Source: Cryobacterium sp. PH31-L1 (GTDB taxonomy: Bacteria; Actinomycetota; Actinomycetes; Actinomycetales; Microbacteriaceae). Taken from it: DNA of 64,000 nt. The position numbers were made by a program, and so were the translations under genes. Within the stretch, counting starts at the first letter, position 1, and every line of letters begins with the position of its first letter. The notes below the pieces were generated by a model. That model searched no databases. It was not told the DNA's origin and was given only the letters and a program-made list of their open reading frames with translations. Where the stretch lies: the NCBI RefSeq assembly GCF_030063145.1, contig NZ_JASISM010000002.1, positions 453,843 to 517,842 of the forward strand, in the 5' to 3' direction. Positions 35,124 through 44,495 of this stretch are shown here, piece by piece.

Positions 35124-35441
35124 ATGGCTATACCTGACTATCGTTCCGGAGTACCAGAGGACTGGTTCGTTGACCCTGTCACCCTCGGTGTCCCGGGAGT
35201 ACGACAAGATCTCGGCGACGAGAACCTTCTGGCCTGGCAGGCCGACTCGCTCTGCGCCCAGACCGACCCCGAGGCGTTCTTCCCCGAAAAGGGCGGCTCC
35301 ACCCGCGATGCCAAGAAGATCTGCTCCGGCTGCGAGGTGCGCAACGAGTGCCTCGAATACGCGCTCAGCAACGACGAGCGGTTCGGCATCTGGGGTGGAC
35401 TCTCCGAGCGCGAACGCCGCAAACTGCGAAAGCGCGCTTAA
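35124..35441 (+). CDS. whiB2: WhiB2/WhmD-type iron-sulfur transcription regulator
   Basis: 105 residues. Four cysteines (Cys44, Cys67, Cys70, Cys76) give the C-x(22)-C-xx-C-x5-C pattern that holds a [4Fe-4S] cluster, followed by the GIWGGLSERERRKLRKR turn and basic tail. The N-terminus is typical of the WhiB2/WhmD group, which acts with the principal sigma factor on septation and cell-division genes. The setting beside a large GT2 protein and a DUF5719 protein is the usual actinobacterial neighbourhood. A GGGAG lies 6 bases before the ATG. Confidence 0.93.
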   Translation: MAIPDYRSGVPEDWFVDPVTLGVPGVRQDLGDENLLAWQADSLCAQTDPEAFFPEKGGSTRDAKKICSGCEVRNECLEYALSNDERFGIWGGLSERERRKLRKRA

Positions 35442-35773
35442 CCTTCAGGCGTTCGTAAGCGAATGCCGAGCGCTCACGCTGACCGCGCCGCGCTGGTAGT
35501 CGTTCGGTCCGGCAATCGTCCGCGCGGGCAATCCTGCCGGGCAGCGCAGCCGGAACGGGGCATCGCATCCGGTGCTGCGATGCACCGCCGGGCATAGGCG
35601 AACGGACGACCAGCGCACACGGCGACCCCGGCCGGGCCGGCCGTCGCAGACGGACCCGACCCGGTCTCTGAGCGGATGCCGCGGCATCCGCTTGGCTATT
35701 GCCTCGCCAATATTCGAGGCGCGCCCTCTCAGTTCAGGGCCGCTGGCCGATCCCGACCTAGGCTGGTTCTGTT
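35442..35773. other. Non-coding stretch before the large GT2 gene
   Basis: About 330 bases without a supported gene. It contains the 22-base perfect palindrome at 35671-35692. No clear promoter or terminator is visible. Confidence 0.65.
35671..35692. repeat. Palindrome of two GCGGATGCC motifs
   Basis: AGCGGATGCCG is followed immediately by its exact complement, giving a 22-base perfect palindrome. Each half is the octamer-type motif that recurs across the high-GC part of the window. Confidence 0.7.
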
Positions 35774-38700
35774 ATGCAACCGAGAGTCACCGCCATCCTT
35801 GTCGCCCGAAACGGCGCGAAACACCTTGAGCGAACTCTCAAGGCGCTATCGCTGCAGACCCGTAAACCCGACATTGTCATCACCGTCGACTGCGGTTCGA
35901 GCGATGCGACCGCAAAGATGCTCGCCGAATTCGGGCCGACCCAGTTCATTGCCGCTGACTCAGATCTGAACTTCGGGCAGGCAATCGCTGCCGCCGTGCG
36001 CGTGAGCGCGCCGCCCACGCACGACCGGGAGTTGCTCTGGCTGCTCGCCCAGGACAGCGCGCCCGACCCGACCGCCCTCGAGGTGCTCGTTGACGCGCTC
36101 GAGATCGCCCCCTCGGTGGCCGTCGCCGGACCCAAGGTCATGGAATGGATCGCCGGCGAATATATCCACAACTTCGGCGAGTCGATGACGCCGACCGGCG
36201 CCACTGTGACCCTGGTCGAGAGCGAACTCGACCAGGGCCAGCACGACGGCCTGAGCGATGTGCTCGCCGTCAGCGCCGGGGGCATGCTCGTGCGCCACAC
36301 GGTGTGGGAACAGCTCGGCGGGTTCGACCCGGCACTGCCCACAGTGGATGATTCCCTCGACTTCTGCGTGCGGGTGCGGCTCGCCGGGTACCGAGTCTCG
36401 GTCGTTCCTGCCGCCCGCGTGGCCTCGGCCGGTGACGGTGTCGCCGGGCCGAACCAGTCCTCGCGGGGACGCCTCCGCCGTCGCCGCGTTCGCGCCGAAC
36501 GTTCAGCGCAGCTGCACCGCCGGCTGGTCTACGCGCCCGCCGGAGCCCTGGTTTTCCACTGGCTGTCACTGCTGCCGCTGGCCTTCGTACGTTCGCTCGG
36601 ACAGCTGCTGCGCAAGGAACCCGGCGCGATCGTGGGCGAATTCTCGGCCGCGTTCGGCGCTGCGTTCAACGGCCTGCGGGTCAGCAACGCCCGCCGCTCG
36701 TTCGCGAAGACCCGCACGCTCGGCTGGGACGCGATCTCGACCCTGCGGGTTCCCTCCGCCGAGGTGCGCCGACGTCACTCGCTCAAGCGCGAGGCCAGCC
36801 TGTTCGGCCTGCACGGCGAACGTCACGAAATTCGATTCTTCTCCGGCGGCGGCGCCTGGACTATGCTCGCCGCAGCCGTCGTCGGCATCATCATGATGGT
36901 GCCGCTGCTCGGCGCCGACACCCTGATCGGCGGCGGGCTGCTGCCGCTTTCGCCGAGCCTGCCCGAACTGTGGTCGAGCGTCGGCTATGGCTGGCGTGAC
37001 CTCGGGCTCGGCTTCGTCGGCGCCGCCGACCCGTTCGCCGCGGTCGTGGCCGTGCTCGGCTCGATCGCGTTCTGGTCGCCGTCGTTCTCCCTCGTGCTGG
37101 TCTACGCACTCGCCTTCCCGCTCGCTGCCGTCGGTGCGTGGATGGCCGCAACCCGGCTGACCGACCGCGGCAGCCTGCGCGCCCTGGCCGCCGCGCTGTG
37201 GGTGCTCGCCCCGACCTTTCTGATCGCCCTGGCTGACGGCCGCCCGGCCGCGATTCTCGTACATCTGCTGCTGCCCTGGCTATTCTTCGCCTGGTTTGCG
37301 GCCGCGCGCACCTGGTCGGCGTCGGCATCCGCTGCCCTGCTCTTTGCCGCCGTCGTCGCCTGCGCGCCCTCCCTCGCCCCGGCCCTGCTCGTGGTCTGGG
37401 CGCTCAGCGTGGCCCTGGCCGGCCGCCGCGTGATGCGCTTCATCGGCATTCCGCTGCCGGCGCTCGCGCTGGCCCTGCCCCTTCTGGTCAACCAGGGACT
37501 GCGCGGTGACTGGCTGAACCTCGTCGCCGACCCGGGCCTACCCGTGCCGAGCGGCCAGGCTCCCACCCTGCAACTGCTGCTCGGACTGCCCGGCAGTGAC
37601 GGCTGGGCTGGCGTGCTCGACCGCTTTGGCGTCGAGGGCCTGGACCCGCAACTTTTCGTACCGATTCTTCTCGCGCCCCTCGCCGTGCTCGCCCTGCTCG
37701 CGCTCCTGCTGCCCGGCGCGCGTCTCGCCGGCGGTGCCTGGCTCGTTGCGCTGCTCGGATTCGGCACCGCGGTTGCCGCCAACCAGCTCGTTCTCGCCGC
37801 GATCGGCGCCGAACCGGTGCGCGTCTGGACCGGCAACGGCCTCAGCCTGTACTGGCTCGGGCTGGTCGGCGCCCTCGTGATCGGCCTGCGCTCCCTGCGC
37901 CGCTTCGCCTCGACGCCCGGTGTGGTCGCCTCGCTCGCTCTGGCCGTGGTCGTGCTGCCGCTGGTCGCCTCGCTGCATCTCGGCACCGCCGCCGTGCGCG
38001 AGGGAACCGGGCAGACCCAGCCGGCCTTCGTCGCCGCTGAAGCCCAGATCGACAACCGGGTCGGCACGCTCAAGCTCGTTCCGCAGGCTGATGGCGGGCT
38101 GCTCGCCACGATCGAACGCGGTGTCGGCGCCACCCTGAACCAGCAGTCCACGCTGGACAGCACCGACCAGACCCTCAGCGCCCGCGAAAAGGCACTCGCG
38201 GAGCTCGCCGGCAACCTGGCCTCCCGCAGCGGTCTGGAGACCAGCGCGGACCTCGCCGATTTCGGCATCCGCTTTATCGTGTTGCAGCCGGGCGATGCGA
38301 ATGTGGACGCCGCGGCCACCGCCCTGCGCACCGAAACGGCCCTGGACGGCAACTCGGCGCTGGCCCCGGTCGGCGACACCGAATTCGGCCGCCTGTGGCA
38401 ATTCGGCGAAACGGATGCCGCAGCCTCCACCCCCATACCGGCTCGCGCCGGCGGCGTCTTCGGCCTGGTGACCCTGCTCATTGCCCTCGCCGTGGTGGGC
38501 AGCGCCGTTCTACTGTCGCTGCCGATCGGCGCAGGGCGTGAAGCCGTACGCCAGGCCAACCGCGATGCCATTCGCCGGGCGGCCCGCGCCAACGCCAAGC
38601 AGAAGCCGAAGCGGGTGCGGCGGTCGAAGGGGGCGGTGCCCTCCGATCGTGATGAGGAGTTGGAGGTGCCGCTCGGCACCGACCTCGAAGCCGATCTGGC

Positions 38701-38893
38701 GATGGACCGGGAGACCGGCGTCGGGACCGGGTTGGAATCGGACGACGGGTTCGACGACGACGATGCGGTGGCCGAACCAGCTGGCGACGCCGACGCCGCT
38801 GTCGCCTCAGGGGCTGGTGCGTCTGGCGCGCCGGGTGCCTCTGCCTTCGACCCGGCTGCCGCCGACCGACCGGAGGACGACAATGCCCGATAG
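35774..38893 (+). CDS. Large GT2 glycosyltransferase with multispanning membrane domain
   Basis: 1039 residues. Residues 1-~250 are a GT2 domain (VTAILVARNGAKHLERTLKAL, DCGSSDAT, LLAQDSAPDP, then FDPALPTVDDSLDFCVRV). A basic stretch ([17 protein letters not shown]) follows, then from ~360 about 12 membrane helices and an outer loop (~750-900). The C-terminus is cytoplasmic, Arg/Lys-rich and then strongly acidic (DDGFDDDDAVAEPAGDADA). This protein class sits next to WhiB2 in many actinobacteria and probably builds an envelope glycan. Its stop overlaps the DUF5719 gene by 11 bases. Confidence 0.87.
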   Translation: MQPRVTAILVARNGAKHLERTLKALSLQTRKPDIVITVDCGSSDATAKMLAEFGPTQFIAADSDLNFGQAIAAAVRVSAPPTHDRELLWLLAQDSAPDPTALEVLVDALEIAPSVAVAGPKVMEWIAGEYIHNFGESMTPTGATVTLVESELDQGQHDGLSDVLAVSAGGMLVRHTVWEQLGGFDPALPTVDDSLDFCVRVRLAGYRVSVVPAARVASAGDGVAGPNQSSRGRLRRRRVRAERSAQLHRRLVYAPAGALVFHWLSLLPLAFVRSLGQLLRKEPGAIVGEFSAAFGAAFNGLRVSNARRSFAKTRTLGWDAISTLRVPSAEVRRRHSLKREASLFGLHGERHEIRFFSGGGAWTMLAAAVVGIIMMVPLLGADTLIGGGLLPLSPSLPELWSSVGYGWRDLGLGFVGAADPFAAVVAVLGSIAFWSPSFSLVLVYALAFPLAAVGAWMAATRLTDRGSLRALAAALWVLAPTFLIALADGRPAAILVHLLLPWLFFAWFAAARTWSASASAALLFAAVVACAPSLAPALLVVWALSVALAGRRVMRFIGIPLPALALALPLLVNQGLRGDWLNLVADPGLPVPSGQAPTLQLLLGLPGSDGWAGVLDRFGVEGLDPQLFVPILLAPLAVLALLALLLPGARLAGGAWLVALLGFGTAVAANQLVLAAIGAEPVRVWTGNGLSLYWLGLVGALVIGLRSLRRFASTPGVVASLALAVVVLPLVASLHLGTAAVREGTGQTQPAFVAAEAQIDNRVGTLKLVPQADGGLLATIERGVGATLNQQSTLDSTDQTLSAREKALAELAGNLASRSGLETSADLADFGIRFIVLQPGDANVDAAATALRTETALDGNSALAPVGDTEFGRLWQFGETDAAASTPIPARAGGVFGLVTLLIALAVVGSAVLLSLPIGAGREAVRQANRDAIRRAARANAKQKPKRVRRSKGAVPSDRDEELEVPLGTDLEADLAMDRETGVGTGLESDDGFDDDDAVAEPAGDADAAVASGAGASGAPGASAFDPAAADRPEDDNAR

Positions 38894-40340
38894 AAGCCAA
38901 CTCGCCCGCATTGGCGGCCGGGCCGGACGCGGTGTGCTCGGCCTCGTCGGCATCGGTGTCGTCGTGGCGACTCTCGGCGCGGCCACGCTCGTGACGCTGC
39001 CGACCGTTGAACGCAGCCCGCAGTCCAGCGAGATCGCACCGCTGCCGAGTGAGCAGCAGCGCGTCTGCCCCGGACCCCTGATGACCCTCGCCGAGGACTC
39101 GACCCAGGCCCAGTCCGCGTCGAGTGTGGGGGCGGCATCCGCTGTGTATGGAGCGGTTTCGGGCGGTTCGCTCGAGCAGATTCGCCCCGAGGTGACCGAG
39201 ATCAGTGCGGTCGACGACTCGAACAGCCGCCAGCCGCCGTTGCTGCTGACCGTACCCGTGCAAGACGGCGCGACCGTGCCGCCGCTCGTGGCCGGCAGTC
39301 AATCGCAGGTTGCCGCGACCGACACGCTCGGCGGCCTCGCCGTCGCGGCGTGCGCCGAAGCGGCCAGTGACAGCTGGATCGTCGGCGGCTCGACCGATAT
39401 CGGACGCACCAGCCTGCTGCTGCTCGGCAACCCGACCCCCGTGCTCGCGACCGTCGATGTGACGGTCTACGGCGAGAGCGGGCTCGTCGATGCTCCGGGC
39501 GCCACCGGAATTCTGGTGCAGCCGGGAGAGCAGCGGGTCATCTCGCTCGCCGGCCTCGCGCCGAACGTGAAATCGCCGGTACTGCAGGTCTCATCGCGCG
39601 GCGGCCAGGTGGCGGCGTCACTGGAGCAGAGCAGCATTCGCGGCATCGAACCGGGCGGCGTCGAGATCATCGGCACTACCGCGACGCCCGCCACGAACCA
39701 GATCATCGCCGGGGTGCGCGTTATGACGGCCGTCTCGTCGGATGCCGTGAACACGGGTGAGGGCTTCGATGAAGCCACCCCGTCGATTCGGGTGTTCGTG
39801 CCGGGTGACGTGGCGGCGACCGTGCAGATCGGCGTGACGAGCGCCGACGGAACTGCCGAGGGAACCTCGACCCAGGTGGACGTCGAGCCGGGCATCGCCA
39901 CCGAGATTCCGCTGTCACCGCTGGCCGTCGGCAGCTTCTCGGTACAGCTGCGCTCCGACGAACCGATCGTAGCGGCCGCCCGTACGGCCGTCGACAGCGC
40001 CGGCGGCAAGGACTTCGGCTGGTTCTCCGCGTCGGCCCCGCTCGAGGGTTCCTTCGTGGTGGCCGTGGCCGAGGGGCCGTCGCCGACGCTGCACCTCGTC
40101 AACGGCGGGGCAGCGGATGCCACACTCACCCTCACGCCCGCCGCGGGCACCCCGGTAGACCTCACGGTGGACGCCGGGGCCAGCGCCACGGTGCCGCTTC
40201 AGAGCGGAGAGCGCTACTTGGTGAGTGGCGGATCCGAACTCTGGGCGCTCCTGGATTACTCCGGCGACGGGGTGCTCTCATCGTTCGCGCTGAACCCGCC
40301 CGGGCCGCTCGCGGCGTCGATCCGCTTCTATACCCACTAG
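38883..40340 (+). CDS. DUF5719 exported protein
   Basis: 485 residues from the ATG at 38883 inside the end of the GT2 gene; the longer open frame through that gene is rejected because it is out of frame with a real protein. One N-terminal helix (GVLGLVGIGVVVATLGAATLVTL) anchors or exports it. The rest is a Ser/Thr/Val-rich, beta-type extracytoplasmic domain with two Cys (CPGPLMTLAED, AACAEAASD) and repeated LLLLGNPTPVLATVDVTVYG-like strands. DUF5719 proteins accompany the large GT2 near WhiB2; function is unknown, and partnership with that enzyme is inferred from the overlap. Confidence 0.82.
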   Translation: MPDRSQLARIGGRAGRGVLGLVGIGVVVATLGAATLVTLPTVERSPQSSEIAPLPSEQQRVCPGPLMTLAEDSTQAQSASSVGAASAVYGAVSGGSLEQIRPEVTEISAVDDSNSRQPPLLLTVPVQDGATVPPLVAGSQSQVAATDTLGGLAVAACAEAASDSWIVGGSTDIGRTSLLLLGNPTPVLATVDVTVYGESGLVDAPGATGILVQPGEQRVISLAGLAPNVKSPVLQVSSRGGQVAASLEQSSIRGIEPGGVEIIGTTATPATNQIIAGVRVMTAVSSDAVNTGEGFDEATPSIRVFVPGDVAATVQIGVTSADGTAEGTSTQVDVEPGIATEIPLSPLAVGSFSVQLRSDEPIVAAARTAVDSAGGKDFGWFSASAPLEGSFVVAVAEGPSPTLHLVNGGAADATLTLTPAAGTPVDLTVDAGASATVPLQSGERYLVSGGSELWALLDYSGDGVLSSFALNPPGPLAASIRFYTH

Positions 40341-40354
40341 TCGTTCAATTTCGA

Positions 40355-40423
40355 CCGGGCCCAGGCCCGGAAACCGGGCCCATGTTCTATCGTGGGCCCA
40401 GCGACCGGGCCCGGGCCCGGAAA
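40355..40423. repeat. Dispersed repeat, family B (GGGCCC-rich) copy 1
   Basis: Starts ACCGGGCCCAGGCCCGGAAA and contains GGGCCCATGTTCTATCGTGG, then a second ACCGGGCCCGGGCCCGGAAA. Its two outer blocks can pair with each other. Copies also at 42076, 47714 and 63429. Confidence 0.8.
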
Positions 40424-40530
40424 CCCGACTCGGACTTCGGCCCAGTTCGGACGTCCCGTACGGAGCCCATCCCGCGGACGGGGCCCGGGCTCCGTCCGCG
40501 GGGCCGATCTGCGTGGGCGAGGCGAAGCAT

Positions 40531-40647
40531 TCGCTCGCCGAGCCGTGAGTTTGAGCTCGCCGTCGTCGCCGAGCCGTAGGTTCTGGGCCCAAATTGGCCG
40601 GCAAATGCCCCAAGACTCACGGCTCGGTGTCTGAAACTCACGGCTCC
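40531..40647. repeat. Dispersed repeat, family C copy 2
   Basis: Starts TCGCTCGCCGAGCCGTGAGT and ends with AGACTCACGGCTCGGTGT and GAAACTCACGGCTCC. The ends are inverted relative to each other. Related to 33701-33819 and 55037-55153. Confidence 0.75.
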
Positions 40648-40759
40648 GCGCAATCCAGCCTGGCGGGCGCGGCACCCGTTGCTGAAGTCGGGATGGCCCG
40701 AGTACGCAGGTTTCGATGGCACACTGAACACTCGACTGTTATGACGCTGGGAGCCGCTT

Positions 40760-41731
40760 GTGACGCTTGACCCGACTGCCGACCAACTTGCTGCACCCTT
40801 GGCCGAATCGCTGGCCGAATCGCTGGTCGACCCAACTGCCCGGGCTGAGATTGCCGTGATCGGCGGATCCGGCCTCTACGAACTTATTGACCCGGCCGGC
40901 GCCGTGACGCACCAGGTGCAGACCCCCTACGGGTCCACGGCGGTCACGATCGGCCTGCGAGCCGGTCGCCGCGTCGCGTTTCTGCCGCGACACGGCAGCG
41001 GACACAGCGTCGCCCCACACCTGATCAACTACCGCGCGAACATCTGGGCGCTGGCCTCGATCGGTGTGCGGGCCATCATCTCCTCGTCGGCGGTCGGGGG
41101 AGTCACCCCGGAGTATGCGCCCGGGCTGCTCGTGGTCACCGACCAGTTCATCGACCGCACATCGGGACGCCCCGACACGTTCTACGACCGGGAATCGGTG
41201 CAGCACCTCTCCGCCGCCGACCCGTTCGATCCGCTGTTGCGTCGCTATGCGGTGAGCGCGCTCGAGGACCTCGGCGAGAACTTCGCCCCCACCGGAACTG
41301 TCGTCGTCATTCAGGGCCCGCGGTTTTCGACCCGGGCGGAGTCGGTCTGGTTCCGGTCGATCGGCGCGCACATCGTCAATATGACCGCCTACCCCGAGAT
41401 CGTGCTGGCCGGCGAACTCAACATGGGCACGGTCAACCTCTCGTTCGTGACCGACGCCGATGCCGGGCTGGCTCCGGTGCTCGAAGCCGACGCCGCCGAG
41501 ACCGGTCACGCTCGCGCCGCAGGATCTGATGTCTCCACCGAAACGGATGCCGTGACCGCCTCGGTCGTGTTCCGCCGCCTTCGCGACGCCCAGCCGCGCA
41601 TTCTCGCCGCGATCGACGGCATCCTGCGGGCCCTGCCGACCGACTTCGCTCCGCGTGAGCTCATCGATCCGACCCAGGTTGACGCCGTGCTCGCCCGCTC
41701 CGTGCTGTCTGACCCGCAGGAGCTGACGTGA
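40760..41731 (+). CDS. mtnP: S-methyl-5'-thioadenosine phosphorylase
   Basis: 323 residues from GTG. IAVIGGSGLYEL (31-42, phosphate/ribose site), PRHGSGHSVAPHLINYRANIWAL (76-98) and VNMTAYPEIVLAGELNM (207-222) identify the MTAP branch; NMTAYPE rather than the PNP form supports methylthioadenosine over inosine. FVTDADAGL (~229) gives the purine-binding Asp. It splits MTA with phosphate to adenine and methylthioribose-1-P, recycling the by-product of polyamine synthesis. The N-terminal ~28 residues are an unusual Ala/Leu-rich extension with a repeated LAES. Confidence 0.9.
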   Translation: MTLDPTADQLAAPLAESLAESLVDPTARAEIAVIGGSGLYELIDPAGAVTHQVQTPYGSTAVTIGLRAGRRVAFLPRHGSGHSVAPHLINYRANIWALASIGVRAIISSSAVGGVTPEYAPGLLVVTDQFIDRTSGRPDTFYDRESVQHLSAADPFDPLLRRYAVSALEDLGENFAPTGTVVVIQGPRFSTRAESVWFRSIGAHIVNMTAYPEIVLAGELNMGTVNLSFVTDADAGLAPVLEADAAETGHARAAGSDVSTETDAVTASVVFRRLRDAQPRILAAIDGILRALPTDFAPRELIDPTQVDAVLARSVLSDPQELT

Positions 41732-43089
41732 ACACGGAGCGCTCAACGCGAGCTGCGTTCCAGCGAGTCATCGACGGATCGACGGGGAACGCGGAGCGCC
41801 GCCTGCGTCCGCACTATGAAGCGGGATCAGCCATGACCGGCGAACACCTGCTGATCACCGGCGGAGCTGGCTTCATCGGATCCGCGATCGTCGACGCCGC
41901 CCTCGCCCGCGGCTATCAGGTGCGGGTACTGGACTCCCTGCGCGCCGATGTGCACGGTCCACTGCCGGCATTCGTGTCCGAGCCGGAGCGCGCATCCGAC
42001 CGTGAACCCGAGCGCGAGTCAGAGTCCCCGGTCGAGGTTGCGTCCGCGCCTCAATCCGTGACCGCCTCCGTTGTTCCGGGCCCGGGCCCGGAAAGCGGGC
42101 CCATGATAGAACCTGGTCCCAGTTTCCGGGCCCGGGCCCGGAACGCACGGCCAGCGGGCCTGGACCCACGGGTAGAGTTCATCCTCGGGGATGTGACCGA
42201 CCCGGGCACCGTCGCCCGCGCCCTCGAAGACATCGACGTGGTCTGCCATCAGGCGGCCAAAGTGGGGCTCGGTGTCGACTTCGCCGACGCCCCCGACTAT
42301 GTGCACAGCAACGAGGTGGGAACCGCGGTGTTGCTGGCCGGGATGGCCGAGCGGGGCATCCGTCGTCTCGTTCTGGCATCATCCATGGTCGTCTACGGGG
42401 AGGGCAGCTATCGCGGCCCGAACGGTTTCACCCGGCCCGGCCCGCGCCTCTCGAGCGACCTTGACGCCGGACGCTTCGACCCGCTCGACCCGCAGACCGG
42501 CCTCGCGCTCGAGCCCGTTCTGGTGAGCGAATCCGACCCGCTCGACCCGCGCAACGTCTACGCGAGCAGCAAGCTCGGTCAGGAGTATCTCGCCACGGCT
42601 TGGGCACGCTCGACCGGCGGGCGTGTCGCGGCCCTGCGCTACCACAACGTCTACGGCCCGGGCATGCCGCAGAACACGCCCTACGCGGGGGTCGCTTCCC
42701 TGTTTCGTTCGGCGATCGAGCGCGGTGAGGCCCCGCGGGTGTACGAAGACGGGCAGCAGCGCCGCGACTTCGTGCACGTGCTTGATGTAGCTGCAGCCAA
42801 CATTGCCGCGCTGGAATTCACGGCCCATTCCGATTCCGGAATATTTCGTCCGTTCAATGTCGGCAGCGGAATTGTGCACACCATCGGCGATATGGCGACC
42901 GCCCTTGCCGCGGCGGCGGGTGGCCTCACCCCGATAGTGACCGGGCAGTACCGACTCGGCGACGTGCGACACATCACCGCGTCCTCCGAGCGATTGCGCG
43001 CGGAACTCGGCTGGTCCGCCCAGGTCTCCTTCGAAGACGGCATGCGCGAGTTCGCGACCGCACCCCTGCGTGCGGCCGTGCGTCCCTGA
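41728..43089 (+). CDS. NAD-dependent epimerase/dehydratase with repeat-encoded insert
   Basis: 453 residues from the GTG at 41728, which has AGGAG 6 bases before it and overlaps the mtnP stop. The fold's own start is the ATG at 41833 (MTGEHLLITGGAGFIGS), so the first 35 residues may be absent. Glycine motif at ~43-50, SSMVVYGEGS, and NVYASSKLGQEYL (Tyr, Lys) are intact, so it should be active. Between beta strands of the Rossmann half lies a ~70-residue low-complexity insert (EPERASDREPERESESP...), part of which is encoded by a family B repeat. The C-terminal half resembles UDP-sugar epimerases; substrate unknown. Confidence 0.82.
   Translation: MNTERSTRAAFQRVIDGSTGNAERRLRPHYEAGSAMTGEHLLITGGAGFIGSAIVDAALARGYQVRVLDSLRADVHGPLPAFVSEPERASDREPERESESPVEVASAPQSVTASVVPGPGPESGPMIEPGPSFRARARNARPAGLDPRVEFILGDVTDPGTVARALEDIDVVCHQAAKVGLGVDFADAPDYVHSNEVGTAVLLAGMAERGIRRLVLASSMVVYGEGSYRGPNGFTRPGPRLSSDLDAGRFDPLDPQTGLALEPVLVSESDPLDPRNVYASSKLGQEYLATAWARSTGGRVAALRYHNVYGPGMPQNTPYAGVASLFRSAIERGEAPRVYEDGQQRRDFVHVLDVAAANIAALEFTAHSDSGIFRPFNVGSGIVHTIGDMATALAAAAGGLTPIVTGQYRLGDVRHITASSERLRAELGWSAQVSFEDGMREFATAPLRAAVRP
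42076..42143 (+). repeat. Dispersed repeat, family B copy 2, inside a coding sequence
   Basis: CCGGGCCCGGGCCCGGAAA, then GGGCCCATGATAGAACCTGG, then TTTCCGGGCCCGGGCCCGGA. It is read in frame as residues ~117-139 of the epimerase (PGPGPESGPMIEPGPSFRAR). The surrounding protein stays intact. Other copies of the family are intergenic. Confidence 0.85.
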
Positions 43090-43240
43090 CCCGCCCTTGC
43101 TGTTTTCGTGGTGGCTAATTGAGGAGATCCGGGTCGGTCGCGGCATGCTTTCCTGTGTTTCCGGGCTGGTCGGGTCGGGCCGGGCGTGTTTTTCCTGAAT
43201 TCGCCACCCCGTAGTGCCGTAACCCCCGGTGCCGAATGCC

Positions 43241-44392
43241 TCAGGCCAGCGGATGCTGCGGCAACAGCATCTCAAACCGGCATCCGTTCCCCACATTGGT
43301 CACGGTCACCTGCCCAGCATGAGCCTGCACGATGCCCTCGACGATCGCGAGTCCCAACCCGGCGCCTCCGCTCTGACCGGCGCCGCTTCCCCAGGCGAAC
43401 ACGGTCCGCGGCTCGCTCGCTCGCCAGCCGGCCTCGAACACCCGATTGAGATCCTGCTCCGGAATTCCGCCGGCCGCATCCACGACCGCAATCACCGCCC
43501 TGCCGTCGACGTGCCGGGTGACCGAGACGACGATGGCGCTGTCGGCCGGGGAATGCTGGATGGCGTTCATGACCAGGTTGCCGACCGCGCGGGCGAGCTC
43601 GCGGGCATCCGCTTGGAGGGTGAGACCGCGTTCACCCTCGAAGCGCAGGTCGAGCGATTTGGCGAGGGCGACCGGCGCGAGATCCGCGACGGTATCGCTG
43701 ATCAGGTCGTACAGGGCCACCCGCTCAAAGTTGAGTTGCAGTGCCCCGGCGTGGATCTTGGACAGCTCGAACAGATCGTCGACCATTCCGCTCAGCCGGT
43801 CGACCTGCCCGCGAATCTGCACGTAATACCGCTGTGGGTCGGGAGCCATTCCGTCTTCGAGGGCCTCGGCCATGGCCCGGATGCCGGCGAGGGGTGTGCG
43901 GAGGTCGTGCGAGATCCACGCGACGATTTCGCGGCGCGACGTCTCGATCCGCTCCTCCCGCTGGCGGGATTCGGTCAGCCGATCGGCCGTCGCGGCCAGC
44001 TCCCCGGCGAGCGAGGCGAACTCCGTCGACGTATGCCGATCCGGGGACATCACCGATTCGCCCCGTCCGATGCTCGCCGCAGCGGCCCGAAGATACTGGT
44101 TGTCGCGCACCAGCGACCGTCCCAGGACCGAGGCCATGACGAGCGATACGATTCCGGCGACGACGGCCACCGAGTAGAACACGTTCAGGTCGTGCTCTGA
44201 GAGATACATGAGCGACGCCACCGCGGAGGTTCCGCTCACCACGGAGATCACGGTGGCGAACGCGACAACGACCACCTGCATCACGAGCGACCCACGCGAC
44301 AGCAGCCGCAGGGCGAGCAGGGCGAGCATCCCCACGACGAGCGCGCAGCCGAGCGCAATGCCGGCCACGGTCGCAAGGACGTCAGGGGTCAT
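43241..44392 (-). CDS. Sensor histidine kinase
   Basis: 383 residues. Three N-terminal membrane helices (to residue ~95), then a HAMP-like/dimerisation linker, H-box AWISHDLRTPLAGI with His162, N-box NLVMNAIQHS, and G2-box GAGLGLAIVEGI. The G1 box reads VDAAGGIPEQ, with Ala where DxGxG kinases have the first Gly. The F-box region (VFEAGWRAS) is also atypical. No large sensor domain is present, so the signal is probably sensed in or near the membrane. It lies ~100 bases after its response regulator and is cotranscribed with it. Confidence 0.9.
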   Translation of the reverse strand: MTPDVLATVAGIALGCALVVGMLALLALRLLSRGSLVMQVVVVAFATVISVVSGTSAVASLMYLSEHDLNVFYSVAVVAGIVSLVMASVLGRSLVRDNQYLRAAAASIGRGESVMSPDRHTSTEFASLAGELAATADRLTESRQREERIETSRREIVAWISHDLRTPLAGIRAMAEALEDGMAPDPQRYYVQIRGQVDRLSGMVDDLFELSKIHAGALQLNFERVALYDLISDTVADLAPVALAKSLDLRFEGERGLTLQADARELARAVGNLVMNAIQHSPADSAIVVSVTRHVDGRAVIAVVDAAGGIPEQDLNRVFEAGWRASEPRTVFAWGSGAGQSGGAGLGLAIVEGIVQAHAGQVTVTNVGNGCRFEMLLPQHPLA

Positions 44393-44495
44393 CGTGCGCC
44401 TCCCTCACAACGGATGCCCCGGCCCGACCAAGCCCCGGCGCCTCCTACGAGCCCCGAATCCCCGGAAATCGTGCTGACGCCCCCACCCGGTGCGC

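Larger units (their letters stand above)
40341..40759. other. Non-coding stretch filled by two repeats
   Basis: About 420 bases between the DUF5719 gene and MTA phosphorylase. A family B repeat (40355-40423) and a family C repeat (40531-40647) occupy nearly half. No gene is supported. Confidence 0.7.

Noticed and set aside
37102..39138. A 678-codon minus-strand open frame
   Set aside because: Antisense to the large GT2/membrane protein and the DUF5719 gene; Arg/Ser/Pro-rich with no recognisable domain.
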